A DNA stretch of 64,000 nt from contig DATNQN010000029.1 in NCBI GenBank assembly GCA_036703985.1, positions 186,001 through 250,000 of the forward strand. The letters run 5' to 3'. Position numbers and translations under genes: made by a program. Origin of the DNA: Leptolyngbyaceae cyanobacterium (GTDB lineage: Bacteria > Cyanobacteriota > Cyanobacteriia > Cyanobacteriales > Aerosakkonemataceae). Positions 44,963 through 54,491 of the stretch are shown here, one piece after another (within the stretch, counting starts at the first letter, position 1; the number at the start of each line of letters is the position of its first letter). Under the pieces are notes generated by a model, which ran no database searches, was not told where the DNA came from, and worked only from the letters and a program-made list of their open reading frames with translations.

Positions 44963-45604
44963 TTAACTACAAATAGCTTGACGCATTTTTTTCATATTGG
45001 CAGGTAAGTCAAAAGTCATGGCTTGTTGAATGAATAAGCTCGGTACTGGAATGGTAGGTGTTGCTTGTACTGCATAAGTAAGTAAAGTGCCATTACCTAA
45101 GTCTTGTAGCTTTAAGTCTGCCGCAAAATCTATAAAGCTACCTTTTTCCATGCGGAATTGGATTTGTTGCTGTACTGTCTCGAATACTTTTAGATATATT
45201 TCCACTTCTGCGGTAAACATTAGGAAGGCTTTTCTAGCAATTTGATATAAGCGTTTGCTTTTTCCTGTCAGATGATCGCCTCGGTGGATGACTTCAGAAC
45301 GAATTAAGTCTGGAAAATAATTTACCCAACGAGGATAGTCGGTGAGTTGCTGCCAAGCGTGCGATCGCTTACAAGGTAGGTACATTCCTGCGGTACAAGC
45401 GCCCCCCCATGCAGAGTGCGATCGCGTTTGCAAGACGATCTCTCCCGATAGCATTGCTGCTTGTTGCTGCTTATCCCACACCACGTCTGATACGGTTGTC
45501 ATAGATTCAGATAGGCAAGATAGAACCATTTTAGTTTTTGTACTTCTTAAGTAATACGAATAAAGTTCCAGTTGGAGTACGATAAATTTCCAACCATCAG
45601 GCAA
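44963..45604 (-). CDS. SRPBCC (START-like) family protein
   Basis: This 213-residue (or ~188 from a second Met) protein has the SRPBCC pattern seen in cyclase/dehydrase and polyketide-cyclase relatives: QQLTDYPRWVNYFPDLIRSEVIHRGDH, ...YQIARKAFLMFTAEVEIYLKVFETVQQQIQFRMEKGSFIDFAADLKL, and LLTYAVQATPTIPVPSLFI. These proteins bind lipids or other hydrophobic ligands in a cavity; the ligand is unknown here. It has no signal peptide. It lies just upstream of the SLH protein on the same strand. Confidence 0.78.
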   Translation of the reverse strand: MPDGWKFIVLQLELYSYYLRSTKTKMVLSCLSESMTTVSDVVWDKQQQAAMLSGEIVLQTRSHSAWGGACTAGMYLPCKRSHAWQQLTDYPRWVNYFPDLIRSEVIHRGDHLTGKSKRLYQIARKAFLMFTAEVEIYLKVFETVQQQIQFRMEKGSFIDFAADLKLQDLGNGTLLTYAVQATPTIPVPSLFIQQAMTFDLPANMKKMRQAICS

Positions 45605-45904
45605 CTAACCCTTCTATTTATCAAGTTACCCACCGTAAGTTAAAAAACTGCAAAGTTAAGATGAAGTTTTGAAAAAATTTTACCGCAATCTCACGGTAAA
45701 AAAATTCCTTTCCTAAAGGGGATGCTAAACGTTGCTTGTATCTGGTTAGTGATAAAACGGAGCTAATACTTACTGATTTAAAATAAATTTATACATTTTG
45801 ATCGGTATTATTACTGCTTGGGCAAGCAAACATATCTCTTACAGCTTCTAGCCTAATCGTGCCATAATGAAAGCGTTATTTAAATTTTTTAGTATCAAAA
45901 GTAC
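45605..45904. other. Divergent 300-bp gap
   Basis: No gene. A bidirectional hairpin, TTTTACCG (45677-45684) and CGGTAAAA (45694-45701), has A/T runs on both sides. It lies between divergent genes, so it is not an ordinary operon terminator and may mark a small transcript or regulatory stem. Confidence 0.4.
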
Positions 45905-46099
45905 GTGAGTAGCTCCAATCACTCTAGAAATATCAAATTATCATCAATTTTTGCCATTTTTATCGGCCTTACCCTTGCTACTTGGATTCTCAGAGGATTT
46001 GAAGTCCTTACTTTTATTCCCAGTGGCATCATCTGGATATTGATTTTGCTTTCTATCATTCTGGGTATTCTTACTTATCTTCAAAGCAACGTTTGGTAA
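45905..46099 (+). CDS. Small two-helix membrane protein (64 aa)
   Basis: The protein starts at a GTG (MSSSNHSRNIKLSSIFAIFIG...) and has two hydrophobic segments (~13-30 and ~40-58) separated by RGFEVLTFIPSG, so it is probably a hairpin in the membrane. Short proteins of this layout recur in cyanobacteria without a known function. It is followed by repeat-like sequence (AAGGATGAAGTC units and a CCCTGCCCC tract, ~46105-46190). Confidence 0.6.
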   Translation: MSSSNHSRNIKLSSIFAIFIGLTLATWILRGFEVLTFIPSGIIWILILLSIILGILTYLQSNVW

Positions 46100-46311
46100 A
46101 GGATGAAGTCTAAAGGATGAAGTCTGAAGGCTGAAGGTTGAAAATTTATCGCATTTATCTCCCTCTCTCCTCTGCCCCCTGCCCCTAGCCTCTTTTCCTT
46201 TATTGCTTCTGGCGATCCCACTCAAATCAATCCTATGGGCGATTTAGGGAGGAAAAGGGCTACGTATCCTTTGAGAAGAAAGATCTAAAATATCGAGGGG
46301 GAACTTATAAA

Positions 46312-47076
46312 ATGGCTGATTTTCAAGCAGAACGCACTATTTCAGCAGTATTTAAGGAAGAAGAGCAAATAAATGACGTAGTTCGTCGTTTGCTCGATCG
46401 CAATATACCCCAGGATCATATTTCCGTAATGGGGAAAAATTTCAAATCCACCACTCGCATTGCGGGATTTATCTCTAAAAAAGATGTCATTTTGGGTGGA
46501 CTACGAACAGGTGGAATATTTGGTTCTTTATTTGGTTCCGTGTTAGCCTTGCTGACGGGAATCGGGGCGCTGTGGATTCCTTTTGTCGGCTGGGTGGTGG
46601 CGGCTGGGCCATTGGGTGCCGTACTATTAGGGGCAGCTGGAGGTGCGATCGCAGGCGCAAGCGGCGCGGGATTAGTATCTGCCTTAGTTACCTTGGGAAT
46701 GCCAGAAGATAAAGCTACCGTGTATCAAACTCGTTTGGAAGCAGGAGAATTTCTAGTCATGGTAGAAGTTCCCGCCGACAAATCCGGTGAAATTCAATTA
46801 CTTTTGCAAAGTGCGGGTGGCGAAGAAGTACATACCAACGAAATGACTCTACCTCGTCCTTGTAGCGGACGTTGCGATAGCCCCAACGATTTATCTCCAG
46901 AAGTGCGATCGCACTTATCAGAAGATGCCCAAAGAACATTTATCGATCGTTACAACACCTTACTCGATGAAACTAACGACCCCATGAAGGCTGAACAAGG
47001 TGCTTGGCAAACCATTCACCAACAGTATGATGAAGATGAGAATGGTGTTTGGTCTAAGCAAAAAGTAGGCGTTTAG
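46312..47076 (+). CDS. Stress protein with glycine-zipper membrane region and ChaB domain
   Basis: The 254 residues have an N-terminal domain like general stress protein 17M ([30 protein letters not shown]). A glycine-rich hydrophobic central region follows ([23 protein letters not shown]...[14 protein letters not shown], ~75-125), which may insert in membranes. A ChaB domain closes the protein ([28 protein letters not shown]...AWQTIHQQY, ~190-250). The gene just precedes the rubredoxin gene in the same direction, with a strong hairpin between them. Confidence 0.8.
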   Translation: MADFQAERTISAVFKEEEQINDVVRRLLDRNIPQDHISVMGKNFKSTTRIAGFISKKDVILGGLRTGGIFGSLFGSVLALLTGIGALWIPFVGWVVAAGPLGAVLLGAAGGAIAGASGAGLVSALVTLGMPEDKATVYQTRLEAGEFLVMVEVPADKSGEIQLLLQSAGGEEVHTNEMTLPRPCSGRCDSPNDLSPEVRSHLSEDAQRTFIDRYNTLLDETNDPMKAEQGAWQTIHQQYDEDENGVWSKQKVGV

Positions 47077-47123
47077 TCCCGAAACTGTAGATATTTGCTA
47101 ACAAAAAACAGAAAAGCTAAAGC

Positions 47124-47152
47124 AAGCCTCTAGAATTAAATTCTAGAGGCTT
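47124..47152 (+). terminator. AAGCCTCTAGAATT palindrome after the ChaB gene
   Basis: A perfect 14-bp inverted repeat, AAGCCTCTAGAATT and AATTCTAGAGGCTT, with a one-base centre lies 47 bases after the stop codon. No U-run follows, but position and strength fit a terminator or mRNA-stabilising stem before rubredoxin. Confidence 0.55.
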
Positions 47153-47186
47153 AATCGATCGGGGATGTAATGAGGAGGCTACTAAA

Positions 47187-47351
47187 ATGCAAAAATATAT
47201 ATGTACCCTTTGTGGATATATCTACGATCCGGCAGAAGGCGATCCAGATGGAGATATCGCACCAGGTACAGCTTTTCAAGATATTCCAGAAGACTGGATT
47301 TGTCCGGTTTGTGGGGCAACAAAAGATCAATTTGAACCGTTTGAAGAATAA
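47187..47351 (+). CDS. Rubredoxin (54 aa)
   Basis: The protein [20 protein letters not shown]...[20 protein letters not shown] is a complete rubredoxin with two iron ligand pairs, C6-x2-C9 and C39-x2-C42. A strong GAGGAGG ribosome binding site precedes the ATG. It is the short soluble form without the membrane helix of cyanobacterial RubA. It transfers single electrons. It lies 14 bases upstream of a flavoprotein gene, which may be its redox partner. Its length is below usual ORF cut-offs, so automatic annotation can miss it. Confidence 0.93.
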   Translation: MQKYICTLCGYIYDPAEGDPDGDIAPGTAFQDIPEDWICPVCGATKDQFEPFEE

Positions 47352-47365
47352 TTAAAAAAATTTTC

Positions 47366-48613
47366 GTGTCAGCAAAATCTTTAGAAATTGTGATAATTGG
47401 AGGTGGGGCAGCCGGATTTTTTGGGGCGATTGCCTGCGCCGAAACTCATCCTCACGCCCAAGTCACTTTACTAGAAGCAGGTCGTCAACTCCTCAGTAAA
47501 GTTCGCATTTCAGGTGGTGGTCGCTGTAACGTTACTCATGCTTGCTTCGATCCAGCCCAATTAATTCAAAATTATCCTAGAGGAAACAAAGCTTTAAGAG
47601 GTGCTTTCAGTCGATTTCAACCCCGTGATACAGTTGCTTGGTTTTCCGAACATGAAGTGCAATTAAAAACCGAATCCGATGGACGAATGTTTCCCGTAAC
47701 TGATGATTCTGGCACTATTGTGGAATGTTTGATAGAAGCAGCTAAGGCATCCGGAGTAAAAATTAGATCGGGCATATCAGTTGTTTCAGTTAAGCAAATT
47801 GCGATAGAAAATAAAGGTACTAAATTTGAAATTAATTTGAAAACGAGAGAAGCGATTATTTGCGATCGCATCCTACTTGCCACGGGTAGTAACCCCATTG
47901 GTTATCAAATTGCCAAATCTTTAGGACATCACATTGAAACACCCGTTCCTTCCCTATTTACCTTTAACATACCCGATCCTCAACTCCACGATCTAGCAGG
48001 AGTAAGCGTCGATAACGTTCACTTACGTTTGCAAATTGCTGGAAAAACCCACTTTGAACAAACCGGATCTTTATTAATCACGCACTGGGGTTTAAGTGGC
48101 CCAGCAATTCTCAAACTTTCCGCCTGGGGTGCGAGAACTTTACAGGAAAATCGCTATCAGGCAAACTTACTAATTAATTGGTTACCTCAATACAACCAAG
48201 AAAATTTACGCCAATTACTACTAAAAGTAAAATCTCAGTTGCCTCAACGCCAAATTTATAGTAATTGTCCGCTTCCCATCCCTCGTCGTTTGTGGCAATA
48301 TTTAGTTTCCCGGATTGGTATCCAGACAGAAGATCGCTGGGCTGGTTTGTCTAACAAAATATTAAATCACCTGATTCAAGAACTCGTTCAAGGTAAATAT
48401 CAGATTAATGGTAAAGGTGTATTTAAGGAAGAATTCGTGACTTGTGGTGGCGTTAATTTGAAAGAAGTAGACTTCAAAACAATGGAAAGTAAAGTTTGTC
48501 CGGGTCTTTACTTGGCAGGAGAAATATTAGATATTGATGGCGTGACTGGTGGTTTTAATTTTCAAAGTGCTTGGACAACAGGATGGTTAGCTGCTCAAGC
48601 AATGGGAAAATAG
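47366..48613 (+). CDS. NAD(P)/FAD-dependent oxidoreductase, HI0933 (YhiN) family
   Basis: The 415 residues start at a GTG (SAKSLEIVIIGGGAAGFFGAI) with the FAD-binding GxGxxG dinucleotide motif. An SKVRISGGGRCNVTHACFDP segment typical of the HI0933 flavoprotein family, an IILATGSNPIG-type second motif and the C-terminal GEILDIDGVTGGFNFQSAW follow. It is a cytoplasmic flavoprotein of unproven substrate. Its 14-base distance from the rubredoxin gene suggests co-expression. No clear ribosome binding site is visible before the GTG. Confidence 0.85.
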   Translation: MSAKSLEIVIIGGGAAGFFGAIACAETHPHAQVTLLEAGRQLLSKVRISGGGRCNVTHACFDPAQLIQNYPRGNKALRGAFSRFQPRDTVAWFSEHEVQLKTESDGRMFPVTDDSGTIVECLIEAAKASGVKIRSGISVVSVKQIAIENKGTKFEINLKTREAIICDRILLATGSNPIGYQIAKSLGHHIETPVPSLFTFNIPDPQLHDLAGVSVDNVHLRLQIAGKTHFEQTGSLLITHWGLSGPAILKLSAWGARTLQENRYQANLLINWLPQYNQENLRQLLLKVKSQLPQRQIYSNCPLPIPRRLWQYLVSRIGIQTEDRWAGLSNKILNHLIQELVQGKYQINGKGVFKEEFVTCGGVNLKEVDFKTMESKVCPGLYLAGEILDIDGVTGGFNFQSAWTTGWLAAQAMGK

Positions 48614-48688
48614 AATATTGCAAAATAAACCCGGTCATTGTTGTTAAGGCTAACAAAAGATCGATCGCCAATAATCAAACGCAGAAAA

Positions 48689-49732
48689 ATGAAGTTTAGC
48701 GAAATCCTCCAAAAACTTGAATTAAGTAGCAAATCTAACAGCTTAATGGTTAATGCAGGCTGCGACCCACAGATTTCAGGAGTTGCAGCCGTTCAAGATG
48801 CGATCGCAGGCACTATCAGCTATATAGAAAACAGTAAATTTGCCCCTTTCGTCCAAAAAACCGACGCAAGCGCTTTAATTCTGCCTGAAGATGAAACTTT
48901 ACAAAAACAAGCAACTAGTAGGGGGATTGCTTGGATCGCAACTAAAGAACCAAAATTAATATTTGCTAAGGCAGTGAATTTGTTCTACAAACCCTTCCGT
49001 CCGGATGCGGGAATAGACAGTACGGCAGTAATTCACCCTTCAGCAGAAATTGGTAAAGATGTTTACATCGGCCCTCACGCCGTCATTCAAGCCGGAGTAA
49101 GGATTGGCAACGATGTTTGCATTCATCCTAATGTAGTAATTTATACAGAAGTGCGGATTGGCGATCGCACTGTTTTACACGCCAACTGTACCATCCAAGA
49201 ACGCAGCCGCATCGGTGCAGATTGCGTAATTCACAGTGGCGCTGTAGTTGGTGGAGAAGGATTTGGTTTCGTTCCCACTTCTACTGGTTGGTTCAAATTA
49301 GAACAATCTGGTTATACCGTCCTCGAAGATGGGGTAGAAGTTGGTTGCAATAGCACGATCGATCGTCCCGCCGTAGGGGAAACACGGATCGGCAGAAATA
49401 CAAAATTAGACAATTTAGTACATATCGGACACGGTTGCCAAATCGGTGCTAACTGTGCTTTTGCTGCCCAAGTCGGATTAGCAGGCGGCGTAAAAGTAGG
49501 CAATGGCGTTTTGCTAGCCGGACAAGTGGGAATTGCCAACCAAGCTAATATTGGAGATGGTGCGATCGCCTCCGCAAAAGCAGGCATTCACAACGATGTA
49601 GAACCAGGCACAATAGTCAGCGGTGTACCGGCGATTCCCCATAAACTGTTTCTGAAAATATCTGCCATTTCCAACCGCCTACCAGAAATGTATCAGTTTT
49701 TTAAAGCCGTTCAGCGCCAGTTTGGAAAATAA
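48689..49732 (+). CDS. lpxD: UDP-3-O-acylglucosamine N-acyltransferase LpxD
   Basis: This 347-residue protein has an LpxD N-terminal domain (MKFSEILQKLELSS...) and a left-handed beta-helix of hexapeptide repeats (VYIGPHAVIQAGVRIGNDVCIHPNVVIYTEVRIGD...). The catalytic His is in NLVHIGHGCQIG. It adds the second acyl chain in lipid A synthesis. The ATG at 48689 is preferred over the in-frame ATG at 48638 because the extra 17 residues are unlike the family. Many cyanobacteria carry lpxD; downstream lpx genes are not adjacent. Confidence 0.92.
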   Translation: MKFSEILQKLELSSKSNSLMVNAGCDPQISGVAAVQDAIAGTISYIENSKFAPFVQKTDASALILPEDETLQKQATSRGIAWIATKEPKLIFAKAVNLFYKPFRPDAGIDSTAVIHPSAEIGKDVYIGPHAVIQAGVRIGNDVCIHPNVVIYTEVRIGDRTVLHANCTIQERSRIGADCVIHSGAVVGGEGFGFVPTSTGWFKLEQSGYTVLEDGVEVGCNSTIDRPAVGETRIGRNTKLDNLVHIGHGCQIGANCAFAAQVGLAGGVKVGNGVLLAGQVGIANQANIGDGAIASAKAGIHNDVEPGTIVSGVPAIPHKLFLKISAISNRLPEMYQFFKAVQRQFGK

Positions 49733-50090
49733 GTTTCTTAGTAAGCAAGCAGAACAACAAGATAAGGTAAGGGAATTGGTAACGGAAAACTATTCTTCCT
49801 GTTACCTTATCCCAACCTGAGTTGGTAGTCGAAAATAGGATAACCATTAATAATTTAACAATTTGTTTTCTCCGATTTATCCATTCCCAAATCGGTAACT
49901 TCTACTAAACTGGTAGGGTTTACCTCACTAGCTAATCCCCCGAAATAAGACACTATATAACTGTAGGCAAGAGATGTAAAACCTCAAAAACTTCCTAGTT
50001 AAAAAAGTTAAGAAATATCGCTAGCCTACTTAACAAATCTCTGAACATTTGATTCAGTCTCTTAACAAGTTAGAGTAAAGGTATTTAACT
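49733..50090. other. lpxD-hsp20 gap with a hairpin and hsp20 leader
   Basis: The inverted pair GATAAGGTAA (49761-49770) and TTACCTTATC (49802-49811) sits just past lpxD and may terminate it. Near the end, CTCTTAACAAGTTAGAG (about 50057-50073) could fold just upstream of TAAAGG and the hsp20 ATG. That resembles a leader hairpin, but no thermosensor fold can be claimed by eye. No CIRCE element was found. Confidence 0.4.
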
Positions 50091-50531
50091 ATGAGACTAG
50101 TACGCTTACAACCTGTCCCAGAAATGGAAACCTTGCGTCGTCAAATGGATCGAGTGTTTGACGAACTGGCACAAGTAAATCCCGAACGCCCTACTCTGTG
50201 GTCACCCGCAATTGAATTGCACGATGATGAAAACAACTTAGTTTTGCGGGCAGAAATTCCCGGTGTAGAAGGCAAAGATTTAGATATTCAAGTAACTCGC
50301 GAAGCCCTTTCCATAGCAGGAGAACACCGCTATGAAAAGCGGAAAGAAGAAAGAGGTTTTTATCATTCTGAATTCCGTTATGGCAAGTTCCAACGGACTA
50401 TAGAATTACCCGTTCCCATTCAGAACGATAAAGTGCAGGCTGAATTTAAGAACGGTATCTTAACTCTAACGCTACCAAAAGCAGAAGAACTGCAACGGAA
50501 AGTTGTCAAAGTGAATGTAGTTGACGGTTAA
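50091..50531 (+). CDS. Small heat shock protein Hsp20/alpha-crystallin
   Basis: The 146 residues contain a complete alpha-crystallin domain (~45-135), from LHDDENNLVLRAEIPGVEGKDLDIQVTREALSIAGEH to FRYGKFQRTIELPVPIQNDKVQAEFKNGILTLTLPKAEE. They begin with MRLVRLQPVPEMETLRRQMDRVFDEL, like cyanobacterial HspA/Hsp17. It is a cytoplasmic holdase chaperone that also associates with membranes and phycobilisomes. The gene is single and ends in a strong terminator at 50538-50575. Confidence 0.93.
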   Translation: MRLVRLQPVPEMETLRRQMDRVFDELAQVNPERPTLWSPAIELHDDENNLVLRAEIPGVEGKDLDIQVTREALSIAGEHRYEKRKEERGFYHSEFRYGKFQRTIELPVPIQNDKVQAEFKNGILTLTLPKAEELQRKVVKVNVVDG

Positions 50532-50537
50532 GCGAAC

Positions 50538-50575
50538 AAAAGAAACCGGGTTTATTTAAAAACCCGGTTTCTTTT
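50538..50575 (+). terminator. hsp20 terminator (GAAACCGGGTTT palindrome)
   Basis: AAAAGAAACCGGGTTT (50538-50553), ATTTAA loop, AAACCCGGTTTCTTTT (50560-50575), a perfect 16-bp stem followed by TTAATTTT. The stem is a member of the AGAAACCCGGTTT dispersed palindrome family also seen at 20886-20918. Confidence 0.8.
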
Positions 50576-50611
50576 AATTTTAAAGATTATTAATTTATCT
50601 AATAAGATAGT

Positions 50612-51157
50612 CTACTTATTAGAACCAGAGTGATTATTGTGATTAACATGAGACGACTGGTGCATTAAATAGCTGCTACCTGCAATTAAGATAATAGCAA
50701 TAGCTAAAAATAGCACATCTTGGAATGTTTGAACTGTCATCCCACTAACTACTTTAAAAATTCGCACTACTAACACCATCACGATTACTTTTAAAATTTT
50801 GTCTTTCAGTTGATCTAATGAATGAATTTCCAAAATGCGAATTTCTTGATTGTTCCTACCAACGTCTATTTTAGAAATAAACAATTCGTAAATTCCAAAG
50901 CTGAACAACATTAAAACTATACCGATTAAATAAAGGTCAATTCCTCCAACAATACCAGTCATAATTTTTGTAATAACCTGAGTTTCTCCATGTTCAGAAT
51001 GCCAATATAGTTGGATACCTTCCAATATTTCTAAGCTACCAAGAAAGAATAATGTTACTGTACTAAGTAACCCAAACAAGACAGGAACAATTGCCAAAAA
51101 TCTGACACTCCACAGTATATTTTCTGTAAATTGTTCTACACTTTTCTGAAAACGCAT
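50612..51157 (-). CDS. YqhA family (UPF0114) membrane protein
   Basis: This 181-residue protein has about four membrane helices and the YqhA pattern: LWSVRFLAIVPVLFGLLSTVTLFFLGS, IVGGIDLYLIGIVLMLFSFGIYELFISKID, KDKILKVIVMVLVVRIFK. The C-terminus is His/Asn-rich (SSHVNHNNHSGSNK). The function is unknown. It is convergent to hsp20, 36 bases past its terminator. Confidence 0.85.
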   Translation of the reverse strand: MRFQKSVEQFTENILWSVRFLAIVPVLFGLLSTVTLFFLGSLEILEGIQLYWHSEHGETQVITKIMTGIVGGIDLYLIGIVLMLFSFGIYELFISKIDVGRNNQEIRILEIHSLDQLKDKILKVIVMVLVVRIFKVVSGMTVQTFQDVLFLAIAIILIAGSSYLMHQSSHVNHNNHSGSNK

Positions 51158-51414
51158 ATCTTACCTTTGAAATAGTATCAAGTTATTATAGTGGAAAAGT
51201 TTAATTTTTAACCCGATTTATTACACCCTTAGTATTAAGTTTTTATACGTTATTATAAAATTTATTAGTTATATAATAAACCAGTAGCTGAAGCTTTAAA
51301 TATCGTCAAAACTAATATAAGTACATTATAAAATTTAGATTTTAGATTTGAATTACAAACCTAAAATCTAAAAAAAAGGTATTTTGTTGTAAATTGACTC
51401 TAAGTTTAATTCAA

Positions 51415-52311
51415 CTAAAAACCTAACTTTTCCAAAACAGGACGAGTGGAAACAATATGTTTGTCTAAACCCAGTTGTTTTGGCTCAATTCCTAACGCTA
51501 AAGCTACCAACTGCGGTAAATGCAGTACTGGTAAACCGAGTTTACGTTCAATTACTTTTTCCACTTCTGGCTGACGTGAATCTAAATTCAGGTGACACAA
51601 CGGGCAAGGAGTTACCATACAGTCAGCGCCAGCTGCGATCGCTTCCTGAATGTTCCTACCAGCCATCTGAAAAGACTGCGTTGTCGCATAGCTAGAAATC
51701 GGCCAACCACAGCACTGAGTTCTTCCTCTGTAATATATAGGTGTGGCTCCCACCGCTCGAAACAGATTTTCCATTGATTCCGGCTTAAAGGGGTCATCAA
51801 AAGGAATCGACTTTTGCCCCCGTAAAAGATAACATCCGTAAAATGCCGCACACTTAAGACTGCTGAGCTTGCGAGTAACTCGCTTTTCTAGTTCTGCCAG
51901 CCCGTAATCTCCTACCAAAGCCCATAAAATATGTTTAACTTGACCAGTACCGCGATAAGGTAAACAACCCTCTTTTTTCAATAAACCATTAATCTGTTCT
52001 AAGTAAGCTGGATCGTTTTGTTGAGCTTCCTTAAGTCGCTCATCCACGTGACCGAGTACTCCCTGACAAGTACTGCAATGAGTAAGCAGCGGTAAGTTTA
52101 ACTCTTCTGCCAAAGCAATATTTCTGGCATTGACAGTATCTTCTAATAACTGAGATTCTTCTTTAAAAGTACCCGAACCGCAGCAAGAAGCTTTTTTTAA
52201 CTCGATCAGTTCAATACCTAAAGCTCGCGTAAGAACTGCCGTAGATTGGTATAACTCCCGGCAAGCACCTTGAGCAACACAGCCAGGAAAGTAAGCATAT
52301 TTAAGAGTCAT
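51415..52311 (-). CDS. HdrB-like CCG-domain protein (heterodisulfide reductase B type)
   Basis: The 298 residues contain two CCG domains: one near SCCGSGTFKEES and THCSTCQGVL, the other near SLKCAAFYGCYLLRG, TQCCGWPISSYAT and CPLCHLNL. Such CCG pairs bind unusual non-cubane [4Fe-4S] clusters in HdrB and in the SdhE/SdhC-type anchor of some succinate dehydrogenases. Cyanobacteria lack methanogenic Hdr; this protein has been suggested to serve respiratory succinate dehydrogenase, but no sdh gene lies nearby, so the role is inferred only. Confidence 0.82.
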   Translation of the reverse strand: MTLKYAYFPGCVAQGACRELYQSTAVLTRALGIELIELKKASCCGSGTFKEESQLLEDTVNARNIALAEELNLPLLTHCSTCQGVLGHVDERLKEAQQNDPAYLEQINGLLKKEGCLPYRGTGQVKHILWALVGDYGLAELEKRVTRKLSSLKCAAFYGCYLLRGQKSIPFDDPFKPESMENLFRAVGATPIYYRGRTQCCGWPISSYATTQSFQMAGRNIQEAIAAGADCMVTPCPLCHLNLDSRQPEVEKVIERKLGLPVLHLPQLVALALGIEPKQLGLDKHIVSTRPVLEKLGF

Positions 52312-52625
52312 TTGTCAACGATCGTTAAATTAAGTAACCATCAGCCGTATATTGGCTCTTCTTATATCATCGCTTGTCTGCGAGAAGAGAAAGGAAAAAA
52401 AGTGCAAAGGATGAAGGATGAAGTATCAAAAATTAACTTATTTTATTCGTCTCCCCATCCCCCTACCTCTCTATCTTCCCATCTCCCTCTCACCCGCTCA
52501 CCATGTCAGTTGGGAAACTGGCAAAAGATCGACCAGAGCGATCCCTATATCAGATAAGATTAAAAAATGCTTAGAATCCTCTTTACCCAAACAGGAAGTT
52601 CTGGCAATTGAAGTAAGGAACAGCT
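52312..52625. other. Gap upstream of acpP with CCCATCCCCC-rich repeat
   Basis: There is no credible gene in 314 bases. GGATGAAGGATGAAG units (about 52408-52422) and a C-rich CCCCATCCCCC tract (about 52453-52463) repeat the layout seen at 46105-46190. The acpP leader reads GAAGTAAGGAACAGCTATG, with AAGGA as ribosome binding site. Confidence 0.45.
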
Positions 52626-52877
52626 ATGAGCCAACAGGAAATTTTTGATAAAGTTCAAGGAATTGTGGCAGAGCAGTTAGGCGTAGAAGCCAGCGAAGTC
52701 AAACCAGAAGCCAATTTTGCTAACGATCTGGGGGCTGATTCCCTAGATACGGTGGAATTAGTAATGGCGTTAGAAGAAGAGTTCGATATCGAAATACCCG
52801 ACGAAGCAGCTGAAAAAATTCTTACCGTACAACAAGCGGTAGATTATATTAACGACAAGGTTGCCGCGTCAGCATAA
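52626..52877 (+). CDS. acpP: Acyl carrier protein AcpP
   Basis: The 83-residue acidic protein carries the phosphopantetheine attachment site Ser39 in [22 protein letters not shown]. It is the carrier for fatty-acid synthesis by the type II system. AAGGA lies 8 bases before the ATG. fabF follows 182 bases downstream in the same direction, the usual cyanobacterial arrangement. Confidence 0.95.
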   Translation: MSQQEIFDKVQGIVAEQLGVEASEVKPEANFANDLGADSLDTVELVMALEEEFDIEIPDEAAEKILTVQQAVDYINDKVAASA

Positions 52878-53059
52878 GTTTAAGTCCTGGGTGCTGTAGC
52901 CCGATCGGTCTAGCCGTTTCCAAAAGTTAGGGCTGACCGTAGGGGTACTAAATACTGAGTAAAAATAAATTAAAAACTCAGTTACACACAGGCCGATCTC
53001 TTAAATTGTCTATTTTGTTCTGCGTTCTGGGTGTGGAAGCCCGAGTTAATAGCTAAATC

Positions 53060-54331
53060 ATGACAGAGTTAGAACGTAAGCGCGTTGTTGTCACTGGTCT
53101 GGGCGCGATTACACCGATTGGCAATAATTTAGCCGAATACTGGGAAAGCTTGTTAAGCGGACGCAGCGGTATTGGGCCGATTACATTATTTGATGCGTCC
53201 CGCCATGATTGCCGGATTGCTGGTGAAGTAAAGGGATTTAACCCCCACGATTACCTGGATCGAAAAGAAGCCAAGCGGATGGATCGCTTTGCCCAGTTTG
53301 CGATCGGTGCCAGCAAACAGGCTCTTTTAGACGCGCAGTTTGTCATCAACGAACTGAACGCAGAACAGGTAGGCGTAATCATCGGTACGGGTATTGGCGG
53401 TCTTAAGGTACTCGAAGATCAGCAAGAGATTTACCTGACTCGCGGCCCTGATCGCTGTAGCCCCTTTATGATTCCCATGATGATCGCTAACATGGCCGCC
53501 GGCTTAACTGCTATTCAAGTTGGCGCGAAGGGGCCAAACTCCTGTTCTGTAACCGCCTGTGCTGCTGGTTCCAATTCCATAGGGGATGCTTTTCGCCTGG
53601 TGCAACGGGGCTACGCACAAGCGATGATTTGCGGTGGTACGGAAGCTGCTGTCACACCCCTATCTGTGGCTGGATTTGCTGCTGCGCGGGCGCTATCGAC
53701 GCGCAATGACGATCCGACTCGCGCTTCTCGTCCGTTCGATCGCGATCGCGATGGATTTGTGATGGGTGAAGGTGCGGGAATCCTGATCCTAGAAGAATTG
53801 GAACACGCCCTCACTCGCGGGGCGAAAATTTATGCGGAAATCGTTGGCTATGGCATGACCTGCGATGCCTACCACATGACCTCCCCAGTACCGGGTGGAG
53901 AAGGCGCTGCTAGAGCGATCCAGTTATGTTTGAAAGATGCTGGTCTTACTCCAGAGCAAGTGAGCTATATCAACGCTCACGGTACTAGCACGTCAGCCAA
54001 CGACGTGACCGAAACAGCAGCTATAAAAAGAGCTTTGAGAGAAAGCGCTTACAAAATAACGATTAGCTCCACAAAATCGATGACAGGCCACCTCTTAGGC
54101 GGCTCTGGCGGGATTGAAGCTGTCGCTACCGTAATGGCAGTCGCAAATGACCGAGTTCCACCTACTATTAACTTAGAAAATCCCGATCCGGAGTGTGACC
54201 TGGATTACATCCCCAATCAAAGTCGCGCTCAGAAAGTAGATGTTGCCCTATCCAATTCGTTTGGATTTGGGGGTCACAATGTCACGCTAGCTTTTAAAAA
54301 GTTTGTTGCTAGCCAATCGAGAACTAGCTAA
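53060..54331 (+). CDS. fabF: 3-oxoacyl-ACP synthase II FabF
   Basis: This 423-residue condensing enzyme starts [21 protein letters not shown] and has the active-site Cys in [13 protein letters not shown], and catalytic His residues in [14 protein letters not shown] and [13 protein letters not shown]. It elongates acyl-ACP with malonyl-ACP. It is paired with acpP upstream. A likely hairpin terminator (C-rich TATCCCCCTAATGGG against ATGGGGGTA, ~54390-54415) follows before transketolase. Confidence 0.95.
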   Translation: MTELERKRVVVTGLGAITPIGNNLAEYWESLLSGRSGIGPITLFDASRHDCRIAGEVKGFNPHDYLDRKEAKRMDRFAQFAIGASKQALLDAQFVINELNAEQVGVIIGTGIGGLKVLEDQQEIYLTRGPDRCSPFMIPMMIANMAAGLTAIQVGAKGPNSCSVTACAAGSNSIGDAFRLVQRGYAQAMICGGTEAAVTPLSVAGFAAARALSTRNDDPTRASRPFDRDRDGFVMGEGAGILILEELEHALTRGAKIYAEIVGYGMTCDAYHMTSPVPGGEGAARAIQLCLKDAGLTPEQVSYINAHGTSTSANDVTETAAIKRALRESAYKITISSTKSMTGHLLGGSGGIEAVATVMAVANDRVPPTINLENPDPECDLDYIPNQSRAQKVDVALSNSFGFGGHNVTLAFKKFVASQSRTS

Positions 54332-54491
54332 TTGCTAATTGACAATTGAGTGTTAGGAATTAGCGATAAAAAAAATACTTGCCCATCTATCCCCCTAATG
54401 GGATGATGGGGGTACTCTTTTGGGGCGATCCATAGCACCCAGATTTCTGCTCACTTACCAAGTTTTCGACCGTCGTTAAGAAGAATAGATT

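Noticed and set aside
50040-50090. RNA thermometer in the hsp20 leader
   Set aside because: The visible hairpin lies upstream of and does not cover the AAGG ribosome binding site; a structure cannot be claimed by eye.
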